Shown: positions 15,145-24,079, counted from the stretch's first letter. The stretch: DNA of 34,614 nucleotides from Lachnospiraceae bacterium (GCA_910575005.1 CAJTCL010000026.1:1-34614), one strand, 5' to 3'. The notes: generated by a model from the sequence alone, not told the origin. Made by a program: numbers and translations.

Positions 15145-17325
15145 ATGGAAAAACGGAAATTATCTGCAATTGAAAGGGAAAAAGCCAGTGAAGATATGAT
15201 GGAGATTGCCTGCCGTCTGGGAGGCATGCGACATATTGTAACAGCTCGACTGGTTGAGGATGATAAAATACTGCTCTTAACTTTCTATAACATTTCAGAA
15301 CTTGTAAAAGGGAAAGAGGGAGCTGCTTTCAGAACATTTCTTTCTCATGAAGATTATATAACGCAAGATTTGAGAGTGGAAAAGGTCAAGTGTCTTACGG
15401 CGTCATTCTATATGATGAATGATTTTAGAGTATTTGAATCAACATGGAACAACGAAAAGAATTGTTTAGAGCGGAAAGAACTCATTCTTATTCGCTCGAA
15501 AGAGGAACAGGAACTTATCACAACATTTTTTAAAGAGTATGCAGATCTGGATGATGCATCTGTTTCGTGGAGTGCGGTTAATAAATTCCAGGAGAAAGTA
15601 AAGGCCGCAAGGCTGGCAGCAAAGCACAAAAAAGAAACGGATCTGATTGATGCGGTGATGGAACCAGTAAAACAGGAGCCGGAAGAATTTCGGTCATGGG
15701 CTTTCGATTCGGCCATGAGTTTTAGCAGATACCTTATCTATCAGGAGATTGAAAAAGGGATTGTACAATGTGAATGCACCTATTGCGGTAAAATTGGGCT
15801 GGTAAACAGAAAGGAGATTCGTTTGAAAAATAATGAGAAAGGCATATGTCCTTTCTGTGGAAGCAAAGTTACCATTAAAGCGAAAGGAAGACTCCCATAC
15901 CTGATGACGGATAAAAGATGGGTTGCATATGTAGATCCTATGAACGAAGGATTTATTTGGCGGTATTTTTATGTTTACCGTGAGATTCGCAAATATCCAG
16001 AACATACGCTTGGAAGTAAGCGTGTTTCCCAGGGGATAGAGGAATATGCCAGACAGTTTTACTCTTTTCAGAATGGGAAGCCAGCGTGTGAATCCTATGA
16101 GTACGCAGAATTTAAAAAGTCTGGCACAACACGTTGGTGCCATGATGAAGGGAAGATTCATTGTGCAGAGTGTATTTTATACCCAGGGAATTTGCCGCAG
16201 GCGTGGGAGCATACTCCGATGAAATATTCTGCATTGGAAATCCTTTCTAAAAATATGCCGACTGTATCACTTAAATATGAGCGAGGCATCCAGCGTTTTT
16301 GGGAATTTCCGAAATTAGAATGGATTTGCAAAATGGGGCTAAATCAACTGGCAAAAGAAATCATCAATGAAAGGTATCAAGGAGCTACCGGAAAAATCAA
16401 TATGAAAGGCGGAACGATTTATAAAATTTTAGGTCTGAATAAAGTGAACACTAAAATTTTGCAATCTATTGATGGCAACTATGATGAATTGCGTTTGCTC
16501 CAGGTGGCCCAAACAATAGGCTTGCAATTAAAACCAGATCAGCTGAGGGAATACTATGAAACCTTTGAGTGCAATACAGATTTGCTCAAACAGGCAAAAC
16601 GGAAAGTATCCCTTCATAAGCTTGTGAAGTATATTGGAAAAGAAAGTGAACGGTACCCATTAGGGGAGAATTCAGGATGCGGTAAGTATGCATATATGGG
16701 GTATCAAGAACGGGAAGATCCCCGTATTGAAAGAAAACGCAATATGGCGAGGGACTGGCTGGAATATCTCGGCTGGTGTAAGGCATTGAAATATGATTTG
16801 GATAACATGTTTATTTATATGCCTACCAACTTTAAAAAGGTTCATGACAGAACCGCGAAAGAATATCAGGCATTACAGAATAAGAGAGCGGCCGCAGAAA
16901 GAAAAAGGCAGGAAACCCTTGCCAGGAAGCGGATGGAGCAAACCCAAAAGGCCATAGAAGAAATTTTTAAAAAGAATGAGGGGGCAGATGCTTTCTTTAT
17001 AAGAGGAAAAGGGTTGATTTTGGTGGTTCCTAAAAACGGAGATGAAATAAAGGCCGAAGGAGAGGCTCTACACCATTGCGTGGGCGGATATGTGAGCCGA
17101 GTGGCAAGCGGGGAAACCAATATTTTTTTCATCAGAAAAGCGGAAGCTCCGGAGAAATCATATTTCACATTAGAGTATAGGGATAATCGGGTTATTCAGT
17201 GCAGAGGGCTTCATAATTGCGATATGCCGCCGGATGTAAAGGCTTTTGTGAAAGTATTTGAAAAAAAGATGCAGGACTCTGTTCAAGGGCGGGGTAAAGC
17301 CAGGAAGCATAGAAAGGCGGGGTGA
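15145..17325 (+). CDS. pcfJ: PcfJ-like protein
   Basis: 726 residues, the largest protein here. A central zinc ribbon (CECTYCGK...CPFCGSK, about residues 206-234) and a C-terminal PcfJ core (GEALHHCVGGYVSRVASGE, then TNIFFIRK and YFTLEYRDNRVIQCRG) are clear. PcfJ was named from pCF10, and PcfJ-PcfK pairs recur in Firmicutes conjugative elements and phages; their biochemical role is not established. It follows pcfK by 13 bp, consistent with a conserved two-gene unit. It is complete. Confidence 0.88.
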   Translation: MEKRKLSAIEREKASEDMMEIACRLGGMRHIVTARLVEDDKILLLTFYNISELVKGKEGAAFRTFLSHEDYITQDLRVEKVKCLTASFYMMNDFRVFESTWNNEKNCLERKELILIRSKEEQELITTFFKEYADLDDASVSWSAVNKFQEKVKAARLAAKHKKETDLIDAVMEPVKQEPEEFRSWAFDSAMSFSRYLIYQEIEKGIVQCECTYCGKIGLVNRKEIRLKNNEKGICPFCGSKVTIKAKGRLPYLMTDKRWVAYVDPMNEGFIWRYFYVYREIRKYPEHTLGSKRVSQGIEEYARQFYSFQNGKPACESYEYAEFKKSGTTRWCHDEGKIHCAECILYPGNLPQAWEHTPMKYSALEILSKNMPTVSLKYERGIQRFWEFPKLEWICKMGLNQLAKEIINERYQGATGKINMKGGTIYKILGLNKVNTKILQSIDGNYDELRLLQVAQTIGLQLKPDQLREYYETFECNTDLLKQAKRKVSLHKLVKYIGKESERYPLGENSGCGKYAYMGYQEREDPRIERKRNMARDWLEYLGWCKALKYDLDNMFIYMPTNFKKVHDRTAKEYQALQNKRAAAERKRQETLARKRMEQTQKAIEEIFKKNEGADAFFIRGKGLILVVPKNGDEIKAEGEALHHCVGGYVSRVASGETNIFFIRKAEAPEKSYFTLEYRDNRVIQCRGLHNCDMPPDVKAFVKVFEKKMQDSVQGRGKARKHRKAG

Positions 17326-17331
17326 TTTTAT

Positions 17332-17538
17332 ATGGCAAGACAAATAATTAGAAGCATAAGAAAAGGATCTGTACAGTGGAATGAAGATGACCGCCTGCAG
17401 ATTGCGGCACTTCTTTTAAAGTGCGGATACGCTGCTAAAATTACGCACCAGACAGTTCCAGGGCAGGCTGGCAGGAATAAGGCACAGAAAGAATATGTAA
17501 TTGAATATTGGGAGGAGGGTTCGGATGTCCAGGGATAG
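17332..17538 (+). CDS. Small hypothetical protein, 68 aa
   Basis: Basic N-terminus (MARQIIRSIRKGSVQWNEDD) with an alpha/beta pattern ending in VIEYWEEGS. It lies 6 bp after pcfJ and overlaps the next small gene by 14 bp. It resembles short proteins that commonly trail pcfJ; function unknown. Confidence 0.55.
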   Translation: MARQIIRSIRKGSVQWNEDDRLQIAALLLKCGYAAKITHQTVPGQAGRNKAQKEYVIEYWEEGSDVQG

Positions 17539-17758
17539 AGAGAAAAAGCCCGTACCTAAAGCGGAGACTTATTTGAAATATGGATTCGTTATGATAGAGC
17601 ATGAATCTTATCTTTGCCCAACTTGCAGCCATGTTTTGAATGCAGGGCCAAATTACCAGCCGCGATATTGTGATCAGTGCGGACAGAAAGTCACTTTTGC
17701 AGGAATTAAGTGGAAAGAAGATCAAGAATTAGGCTACGCAAGGGAGGGATGCTTATGA
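17525..17758 (+). CDS. Zinc-ribbon protein, 77 aa
   Basis: Contains CPTC (about residues 31-34) and CDQCGQK (about 49-55), a compact zinc ribbon as in phage proteins that bind nucleic acid or a protein partner. GGAGG sits upstream within the previous gene. It overlaps the DUF5131 gene start by 4 bp. Confidence 0.6.
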   Translation: MSRDREKKPVPKAETYLKYGFVMIEHESYLCPTCSHVLNAGPNYQPRYCDQCGQKVTFAGIKWKEDQELGYAREGCL

Positions 17759-18786
17759 ATCGGTCTAAAATTGAATGGTGTGACCATACATGGAATCCCA
17801 TCACCGGATGCCAGCATGAATGCCCATATTGCTACGCAAGAAAAATGACAGCCAGATTTGCAGGGGATGTGAGACTGAATAGGATGGCGAAAAAAGATTA
17901 TTCCTTGGTTCCAGCGGCAGACGATGGAAAAGATTTGTATGAATTGAATGCTCCCATGTTAAACGAAACGGGAAAACCATTAGTATATCCCTTTGGATTT
18001 GAACCCACATTGCATAGATACAGGATGAGTTATCCTGAGAGGTTGAAAATGGGAAACAATATTTTTGTAGGTGCTATGGCAGATATATTTGGATCATGGG
18101 TACCAGATGATTGGATTGCAGAGATATTCAATAGTTGCTGGAAATATCCCATACATAATTATTTGTTTCTCACAAAAAATCCAGAGAGGTATGAGTGTAT
18201 AGATTCAGCCGGATTCCTTCCTATGGGTAAAAATATGTGGTATGGATCCACACTTACTAAACCAGAAGACAAGTGCTTTATATCAAATACACACAATACG
18301 TTTTGGAGTATTGAACCGATTCATGCACCATTTCAGATATGGGAAAAGGATGAATTTTCTCCTGATTGGATAATAATTGGTGCAGAAACAGGATTCCGCA
18401 AAGGCAGAATCATTCCTGAAAAGGAGTGGATAGAGGATATTGTTAGTTGCTGCGATAAGGAAGGAATACCAGTATTTATGAAAGAAAGCCTGGTATCAAT
18501 TGTTGGGGAAAATAATATGCGGAGGGATTTTCCAGAGCAGCTTCAGCATTTGGACATAAGTCCCAAGATGAAAAAGAAACTGTTTGATACATGTGCTAAT
18601 TGCAAGACCTGTATGAGAAAAAGCAGCATGATTACATTGCTTGCAAGATCCAAACGTGGGGAACAGCCAAAGCAGTTTGGATTTATGTGTAAAGATTGTT
18701 TCAAGCAATTCTGTAAAAACTTGAATTTAGATCTTCCAGAATTGGCAGAGTTGGCCAAAAACATTACGATAAGTCCCAGATGCTGA
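17755..18786 (+). CDS. DUF5131/Gp37-Gp68 family protein
   Basis: 343 residues with the family opening SKIEWCDHTWNPITGC and a radical-SAM-like CxxxCxxC cluster (CQHECPYCYAR). Later features are IFVGAMADIFG, PIHNYLFLTKNP and IIGAETG. A second Cys set near the C-terminus (CANCKTC, CKDC) may bind zinc. DUF5131 proteins are frequent in phages and are presumed to bind an Fe-S cluster and SAM; the reaction is unknown. The start follows GGAGGGATGCTT; ATG at 17749 is also possible. Confidence 0.85.
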   Translation: MNRSKIEWCDHTWNPITGCQHECPYCYARKMTARFAGDVRLNRMAKKDYSLVPAADDGKDLYELNAPMLNETGKPLVYPFGFEPTLHRYRMSYPERLKMGNNIFVGAMADIFGSWVPDDWIAEIFNSCWKYPIHNYLFLTKNPERYECIDSAGFLPMGKNMWYGSTLTKPEDKCFISNTHNTFWSIEPIHAPFQIWEKDEFSPDWIIIGAETGFRKGRIIPEKEWIEDIVSCCDKEGIPVFMKESLVSIVGENNMRRDFPEQLQHLDISPKMKKKLFDTCANCKTCMRKSSMITLLARSKRGEQPKQFGFMCKDCFKQFCKNLNLDLPELAELAKNITISPRC

Positions 18787-18878
18787 TGGCTAAATGAAAT
18801 CAAAATGGAGAAGACTATGCGGACACTATTGCAGATATAGTTATATAAAAATTGTTAAGAGAAGAAAGAGGGATTGCT

Positions 18879-19172
18879 ATGGCGAAAAAAAGAAGCTGCA
18901 GGCGTACAACAGATGAAAATATTATCCATGAAAAGGCTGTAAGAATGCGAAAAATGACAGATGAACAGTTAGTGCATTATGTAGAAGATCGGGTGGAAAA
19001 GGCAAGGAGTGAGGATTTCAATCAGGGTAAGGAGCAAAAGAAAGAGGCTCCGCAGCTTAGTGCAGTGGATTTTGTTGAGGAAATCAGCAAGATTAAAGGC
19101 ATTGGTGCAACAACGATGGGTAAAATCAGAGAGCTGCTTGATAAAAGATTGGAGGGGGATGTGGGTGACTAA
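18879..19172 (+). CDS. Helix-hairpin-helix protein, 97 aa
   Basis: A charged helical N-terminus, then a C-terminal helix-hairpin-helix motif (ISKIKGIGATTMGKIREL), a sequence-independent DNA-binding element. SD GAGGG lies upstream. Its stop overlaps the RecU-like start by 8 bp, so the two may act together on DNA junctions. Confidence 0.6.
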   Translation: MAKKRSCRRTTDENIIHEKAVRMRKMTDEQLVHYVEDRVEKARSEDFNQGKEQKKEAPQLSAVDFVEEISKIKGIGATTMGKIRELLDKRLEGDVGD

Positions 19173-19779
19173 TTTAAGACGACAGATGATCGGTAGGCGT
19201 AGCAAAGCATCTGGAGAGATTTTTGAACGATGGCTGTCAAATGCCTGTGAATTTTATCTGAAAAAAGGATGGGCACATATCGAGAAGACGCCGGAACCTT
19301 TTCGCATCACTGGAAAGGATGAAAAGGGGGTTGTTCGAGGGTACTACGAAAAGAAAGGCCAGCCAGACTTTAAGGGGATTTTATGTGATGGTACAGGAAT
19401 TATGTTTGAAGCAAAGCATACAGATTCTGATCGGATTAAGCAGGATATAATTACGGAAACACAATGGAAAAACCTTGATATTTATGAGAGGTTTGGTGCC
19501 CATTGTTATGTGATGGTGTCCATTGGTTTGACGAAGTTTTATAGAGTTCCCTGGAATGTTTGGAAAAATATGAAAGGATTGTTTGGTCACAAATTTATGA
19601 CGGAGCATGAATTGGAACCTTATAAATTGCAAGAAAGACAATGCACGTTATTAATTTTAGAAGGGATGGAATTGAACGATGAAAGTGCAGAAAACAGAGC
19701 TTGCAGAAAAGCTTCACAAAATGAAAGGCATTGTGCCAAAGAAAACGACTATGCCAGCTTTACAGGGAATTTTAGTTAA
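19165..19779 (+). CDS. recU: RecU-like Holliday junction resolvase
   Basis: 204 residues from GTG (SD GGAGGGG 8 nt upstream). Core motifs of the RecU/PD-(D/E)XK fold: GEIFERWL, KGQPDFKGIL and MFEAKHTDSDRI (E, D and E-x-K). RecU cleaves four-way DNA junctions. Domain content ends near residue 170 (LLILEGME); the remaining about 34 residues are read from the opposite-phase frame of the next gene, giving an unusual 101-bp overlap with dnaN at 19679. The extra tail may reflect loss of the original stop. Confidence 0.8.
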   Translation: MTNLRRQMIGRRSKASGEIFERWLSNACEFYLKKGWAHIEKTPEPFRITGKDEKGVVRGYYEKKGQPDFKGILCDGTGIMFEAKHTDSDRIKQDIITETQWKNLDIYERFGAHCYVMVSIGLTKFYRVPWNVWKNMKGLFGHKFMTEHELEPYKLQERQCTLLILEGMELNDESAENRACRKASQNERHCAKENDYASFTGNFS

Positions 19780-20728
19780 GGATGGTTTCTTAATTGCCAG
19801 CAATACAGAAATGACTGTTAAGGTGAAGTTAGAAGGCGCAGAGAATGAATACTTTATCATTCCAGAGAGGGCCTTTGACCTGATCAGTAACCTTCCAGAT
19901 GGTGAGATGAATATTTCTGTTACAGGTAAAAATATCATTACCATTCAGGTGGATAAGATCAAGAATAAATACCAGACAATGGATCCGGAATTGTTTCCAT
20001 TGGGCGCAGCTTGGGAAGAAGGAAGCGAATGGAAAATTCAGGCGGACATACTTTTAAAAGCTATGAAACGTGTTTCTTATGCAGTGTCTGTGCAGGGTTG
20101 CAATGCTATCATGTCTTCTGTCTGTTTACAGGCAACTGGAGGGAGGTTAAACTTTGTCGGTTTAGATGGCCATGTATTAGCATGGGACCAGGTGAATTAT
20201 GAGGGAGAATTTAAATTGCTGATACCCAAAAATACGGTGGATAAGTTTAGAAATCTTGGGATTACTGGAGAAGTACGAATGAAATATAATTCGGCAGGTG
20301 TAGTGTTTGTTACAGAAGGATTTGAGATATATACGCGGTTAGTTGATGGGGAATATTTTAAATATCGGTCTATGTTTAAAAAACTGCCATTACATACAGT
20401 GGTATCAAGGACAGCCCTGTTGGATGCCATGATAAGGGCGAGGATGTGTACAGTGAAAAAATGTGCAGTCAGATTTGACTTGGAAGGGAGTGCCTTAAGC
20501 TTAAGTATTAAAGATAAATTAGTAGATTATCATGAGACAATAGAACTTAAAGAACCACTGTCAGAGGCTCTAGCCATAAAATTTGATGCTAGGTTAGTGT
20601 CAGAAACACTGAAAACGTTTGACTGTGATAAGGTGAAAATTTCTTTTGGGGGGCCGAAAATGCCTATGATTGTGGAAGCTTGTGACAGTGAGTATAAGGC
20701 ACTTGTCCTGCCGGTAGCCGTAAAATAA
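19679..20728 (+). CDS. dnaN: DNA polymerase III beta subunit-like sliding clamp
   Basis: 349 residues. Three clamp domains can be traced: an N-terminal PALQGILVKDGFLIASNTEM, a middle NAIMSSVCLQATGGRLNFVGLDGH and a C-terminal SEYKALVLPV. It would tether a polymerase to element DNA or redirect host replication. Somewhat shorter and divergent compared with chromosomal DnaN (about 365-380), as expected for a phage clamp. It overlaps the recU-like reading frame by 101 bp. Confidence 0.88.
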   Translation: MKVQKTELAEKLHKMKGIVPKKTTMPALQGILVKDGFLIASNTEMTVKVKLEGAENEYFIIPERAFDLISNLPDGEMNISVTGKNIITIQVDKIKNKYQTMDPELFPLGAAWEEGSEWKIQADILLKAMKRVSYAVSVQGCNAIMSSVCLQATGGRLNFVGLDGHVLAWDQVNYEGEFKLLIPKNTVDKFRNLGITGEVRMKYNSAGVVFVTEGFEIYTRLVDGEYFKYRSMFKKLPLHTVVSRTALLDAMIRARMCTVKKCAVRFDLEGSALSLSIKDKLVDYHETIELKEPLSEALAIKFDARLVSETLKTFDCDKVKISFGGPKMPMIVEACDSEYKALVLPVAVK

Positions 20729-20772
20729 TATCAAATAATTTGCGTAATAGTATCTGAGAGAGGAGCGGAAAA

Positions 20773-21447
20773 ATGGCAAAAAAGAGCATGACAGAGGCAG
20801 AGGCGATAGAAGTCATCCGAAAAGCGATAGAGTTTTCTATCGGCGCAGTCAAAGGGCTTGATAAATCCAAAGACAAGATAGAAATGGTTGAGCTGGCTTG
20901 TGAGTACTATGAAAGCAAAGAAAACTGCGAGCAGGAAGTCGCTGCTTGTATGCTGGCTATCAAAGCACTGAAAGAGATCCAGGAGTACCGCGCGATCGGC
21001 ACAGTTGAGGATCTTAAAAGACTGTATTACCTGAGACAGCGGTATGAGGATGAAACCTATGACTATTGCGGTGAGTATGGGACAAGCGAGTGCGGAGCCA
21101 GAGCGCAGCTTGAGCGGCTGAAAGTGTATGAAGAAATTGGCACAGTGGAAGCAGTTGCAAGAGTAGTGAAGCTTTTTAGTGTTGATGCTGATGGCCATAC
21201 GATCACGGAAAAGTTAGATATGCTGGCAGAGTACAAAAAAATCGGCACACTTGAAGAGTGTCGGCAAGCCAGGGAAAAGCAGAAGGCAAAGAAAGTCGGT
21301 GTATGGGGTGATGGTGTCGGCGATGATGGAGAAATCCTTTATGACATGTACACTTGTCCAAACTGCGAGAAAGACTATGAAAATGATTACCACGACTATG
21401 AGTACTGCCCTGAGTGCGGCCAGCGTATGGATAGGAGTGAGACATGA
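20773..21447 (+). CDS. Hypothetical protein with C-terminal zinc ribbon
   Basis: 224 residues. The helical N-terminus has internally similar motifs (EYRAIGTVEDLKRL, VYEEIGTVEAVARV, EYKKIGTLEECRQA), i.e. three repeats of (E)xxxIGTxE. The C-terminus is a zinc ribbon (CPNCEKDY, CPECGQRM). SD GAGAGGAG. Similar repeat-plus-ribbon proteins occur in Clostridia phages; function unknown. Confidence 0.65.
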   Translation: MAKKSMTEAEAIEVIRKAIEFSIGAVKGLDKSKDKIEMVELACEYYESKENCEQEVAACMLAIKALKEIQEYRAIGTVEDLKRLYYLRQRYEDETYDYCGEYGTSECGARAQLERLKVYEEIGTVEAVARVVKLFSVDADGHTITEKLDMLAEYKKIGTLEECRQAREKQKAKKVGVWGDGVGDDGEILYDMYTCPNCEKDYENDYHDYEYCPECGQRMDRSET

Positions 21448-21635
21448 ATATAGGGTGCGGAAAATACAAGGTGATTAAAGATATATACATCTATGTCTGT
21501 GCTTTGGGGTCGTTAAAGGTGCCAAAGGGAAAAATCATAGAAGTGAAAGAATATAAGTCGGCTTATGTTGATGGGGAAAGAATACCATATGGTTTTTTAG
21601 AGGTTTGCAGATCCCATCTTAGGAAAGTGCTTTAG
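21444..21635 (+). CDS. Small hypothetical protein, 63 aa
   Basis: Starts with an ATGA overlap on the previous gene. It has the beta-rich look of a small SH3-like phage protein (GKYKVIKDIYIYV, KGKIIEVKEYK). No function is assigned. Confidence 0.55.
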   Translation: MNIGCGKYKVIKDIYIYVCALGSLKVPKGKIIEVKEYKSAYVDGERIPYGFLEVCRSHLRKVL

Positions 21636-21636
21636 A

Positions 21637-21822
21637 GTGAGGGGGAAAGATAGAGAGCTGCAAAAGCCAGATGCAGCAGGGCACGGTATCATCCTTATGG
21701 GGGATAAGATATATCACAGTAGCAAAGAGGCAAAGCAATCCTGCTGGGGTGCATCCCTGGCAGGAGAGAGGAGGGAAGAAATCAGTAATATAAAACTTCA
21801 GATTAGCAGAATAGTGGAGTAA
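21637..21822 (+). CDS. Doubtful small ORF, 61 aa
   Basis: GTG start with no convincing RBS; composition is not clearly protein-like (MRGKDRELQKPDAAGHG). It sits in line with the operon and ends before the ArpU-like leader. Could be a real small early gene or simply untranslated spacer. Confidence 0.25.
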   Translation: MRGKDRELQKPDAAGHGIILMGDKIYHSSKEAKQSCWGASLAGERREEISNIKLQISRIVE

Positions 21823-21846
21823 AGAGAAGGAGAACGCTTTCGCAAC

Positions 21847-21908
21847 CCTCCAAAAGATAACTATATTATATCACAGTTTTTTATAAATTAAAATAAGAAT
21901 TTTGGAGG
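21847..21908 (+). promoter_or_regulatory. Potential RBS-sequestering stem
   Basis: CCTCCAAAA (21847-21855) is the exact complement of TTTTGGAGG (21900-21908), which contains the SD of the ArpU-like gene. The 9-bp stem with a 44-nt AT-rich loop could hide the ribosome site. The pairing is read directly; its effect is inferred. Confidence 0.5.
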
Positions 21909-21916
21909 ACGATAGC

Positions 21917-22507
21917 ATGAATGGCCAGGGAACAGATAATGGGATTTTGGTAGTTTTGACACATGAGCAGTTGAAAGATATTTATGAAAAAGCCGCAAGT
22001 ATTGGAGCAAATGAAGCGTTAAAGACGTTGAAGAAAGAACGAGAGAAAGAGCAAGGAAAGAGAGCCAATCGGCGATTGAGGAATACCAAACTTTTGCTTC
22101 ACAACTATCACATGCTGAAAGAACATGCAGAAAATTCTGTATTTGGAAGAATACAAATGCAGGAGTCAGCCATAGATATTCTTGAGTCAATGATGTCAAT
22201 GTATGACAATGAAGTTATTATTGAAAGTATCAAGCGAAGTGCCACTAGAACCGCAATTATTGTCTCTCATATGGAGGTTATGTTTGGATTATACCGAAGC
22301 TATTGTGAACATACATCCAGTCGAGAAATTGATCTTCGAAGATATGAGGTAGCATGGGACAGGTATATGGCAGATCAAGCTTTATCTGTAAAACAGATTG
22401 CAGAAAAACAGAATATTTCTGTCAGAAATGTTTACGAAGATATTAAAGTGGCGACAGAGAGACTTTCAGCCCTTATTTTTGGGGTGGATGGCTTGAAAGT
22501 TCATTAA
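21917..22507 (+). CDS. ArpU-like phage transcriptional regulator
   Basis: 196 residues. The C-terminus has a sigma-region-4-like HTH (LSVKQIAEKQNISVRNVYED) followed by RLSALIFGVDG. The middle holds paired helices (QESAIDILESMMSMYDN), as in ArpU/RinA-type late-gene activators of Firmicutes phages. SD GGAGG at 21904-21908; this, and not the upstream TTG, sets the ATG start. In an intact phage the terminase genes would follow, but here a terminator and a symporter fragment do. Confidence 0.75.
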   Translation: MNGQGTDNGILVVLTHEQLKDIYEKAASIGANEALKTLKKEREKEQGKRANRRLRNTKLLLHNYHMLKEHAENSVFGRIQMQESAIDILESMMSMYDNEVIIESIKRSATRTAIIVSHMEVMFGLYRSYCEHTSSREIDLRRYEVAWDRYMADQALSVKQIAEKQNISVRNVYEDIKVATERLSALIFGVDGLKVH

Positions 22508-22593
22508 ATCCCCTATTTGCAAAAAGTCTTCCTTGACTTTGCAGTATAAAAGTGAGAAAATTGTATTTGTAAAATTATAAATTGAACATTGAG

Positions 22594-22624
22594 GGAAGTC
22601 TGAATGTGTCAGACTTCCTTTTTT
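22594..22624 (+). terminator. Rho-independent terminator of early operon
   Basis: Perfect 10-bp stem (22594-22603 with 22609-22618), 5-nt loop and a run of six Ts. It marks the end of the early transcript and probably lies close to the right edge of this module. Confidence 0.9.
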
Positions 22625-22700
22625 CATGTAATATTTCCGAAAAGGAGGGAATAAAAAAGGAAAGCATGGGGCTCCTTCAAAAAATAAATGGAGGAAAAGT

Positions 22701-23711
22701 ATGGAATATACTTTGTGTGTGCTGTTGATCTATACAGTGATAATGTTTGGGATTACAGTGCTAATGACAAAAAAAGAGAACAATATCGAGAAATTCTGTG
22801 TTGGGAATAGAAACACTGGTTGGATGGTGTCGGCTTTAAGTATAGCTGCTACATGGATATGGGCGCCAGCGCTGTTCACATCAACGGAGAATGCTTATAC
22901 AAAGGGCTTTGCAGGGCTCTTTTGGTTTTTGGTACCAAACGTATTGTGTTTGATATTGTTCATTCCTTTTGCAAAGAAGATTAGGGAAGAAATGCCGGAG
23001 GGGATTACCCTATCTGGTTATATGTTTGAGAAATACCATTCAAGAGCAGTGAAAAATACATATCTGTTTCAGCTTGGAGCATTATCGGCGCTGTCAACGG
23101 GAGTGCAGTTGCTGGCCGGAAGTAAAATATTGAGTATGTTGACCAGAATACCTTTTGCGGCCATGACGGTCATTATAGCAGTGATTGCATTTTCATATTC
23201 GCAATTTTCTGGAATTAAAGCCTCAATACTGACAGACGCTATTCAGATGGTTTTCATGTTGGCCGCCAGCATTGGTTTTGTGGCTTTTGGTGTAAAGAAT
23301 GGAGGAGGGATTGAAACCCTGGTTACGGGTTTAGGAGGAGCCACAGGGGATGCCAGCTCACTATTCTCTAAGAGAGGATGGGAAATCTTTTTAGGGTTCG
23401 GACTTCCTACAACAATAGGGCTTATCTCGGGACCGTTTGGAGACCAGTGCTTTTGGCAGAGGGCATTCTGTGTTAAGAAAGATAGAATGGGCAGAGCTTT
23501 CTTTGTGGGAGCACTGTTGTTTGGGATTGTGCCCCTGTCAATGGGAATGCTCGGTTTTATCGGTGTTGGCATGAGATATGCTGCATCTGATACGGGAGTG
23601 ATCAATTTTGAACTGATAAGCATACTGTTCCCAGTATGGGCAGTTATTCCGTTTCTCTTTATGATTGTTTCAGGACTACTATCGACGGTTGATAGCAGCA
23701 ACTTTTTATAG
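22701..23711 (+). pseudogene. Sodium:solute symporter, 3'-truncated
   Basis: 336 residues of an SSS-family transporter: many membrane helices, an N-terminal NIEKFCVGNRNTGWMVSALS motif and the conserved GLLSTVDSS near the end. Family members are about 450-550 residues and continue for several helices past STVDSS; here the frame ends three residues later (NFL, stop at 23711). The first ten helices are intact and in frame with a good SD (GGAGG), so the loss looks like an insertion or recombination joint and not gradual decay. The missing 3' part is not in the window. Confidence 0.85.
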
Positions 23712-24079
23712 TGTGATCATTTGTCTTTATATGCCTTGGAAAATGGGGGTCTTTATTATCTTTTCATATTGGCGTTTATGAAAGGAATAAAAATTTGGTG
23801 TCAATATTGGTGTCAATGGTGTCAAAAAAAAGATGTAAAAAAATAAAAAAAAGACTTGACAAGGGTATGTATTAAAATTTGTTATTTTGTTTTATTCAGT
23901 ACTCTTATTTTGGAAAAAGATTTACAATCTGTGTCATTTCGTGTCATTTCAGAACTGAAAATAGTAAGAAATTGAAAAAGTCCAATATGTTATAATGGTT
24001 ATGTCAACATTTATAAATCTATTTAAGTTTTAATGATACAGAAGAGGTAAAAATTAAAATGTGAAAGGAATAGATACAT
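23712..24079. other. AT-rich non-coding joint with short repeats
   Basis: No gene found. GGTGTCAA occurs three times at 23797-23825, and GTGTCATTTC twice in tandem at 23931-23950. A perfect -10 box TATAAT lies at 23991-23996. A TTGACA lies at about 23865 but has no good -10 partner. Repeats of this type beside a broken chromosomal-type gene suggest an element end carrying integrase or excisionase arm sites, which is inference. Confidence 0.4.

Noticed and set aside
170-22680. Matching attachment cores at the two ends of region A
   Set aside because: No direct repeat longer than a few bases could be found by eye between the integrase side and the terminator-symporter gap.
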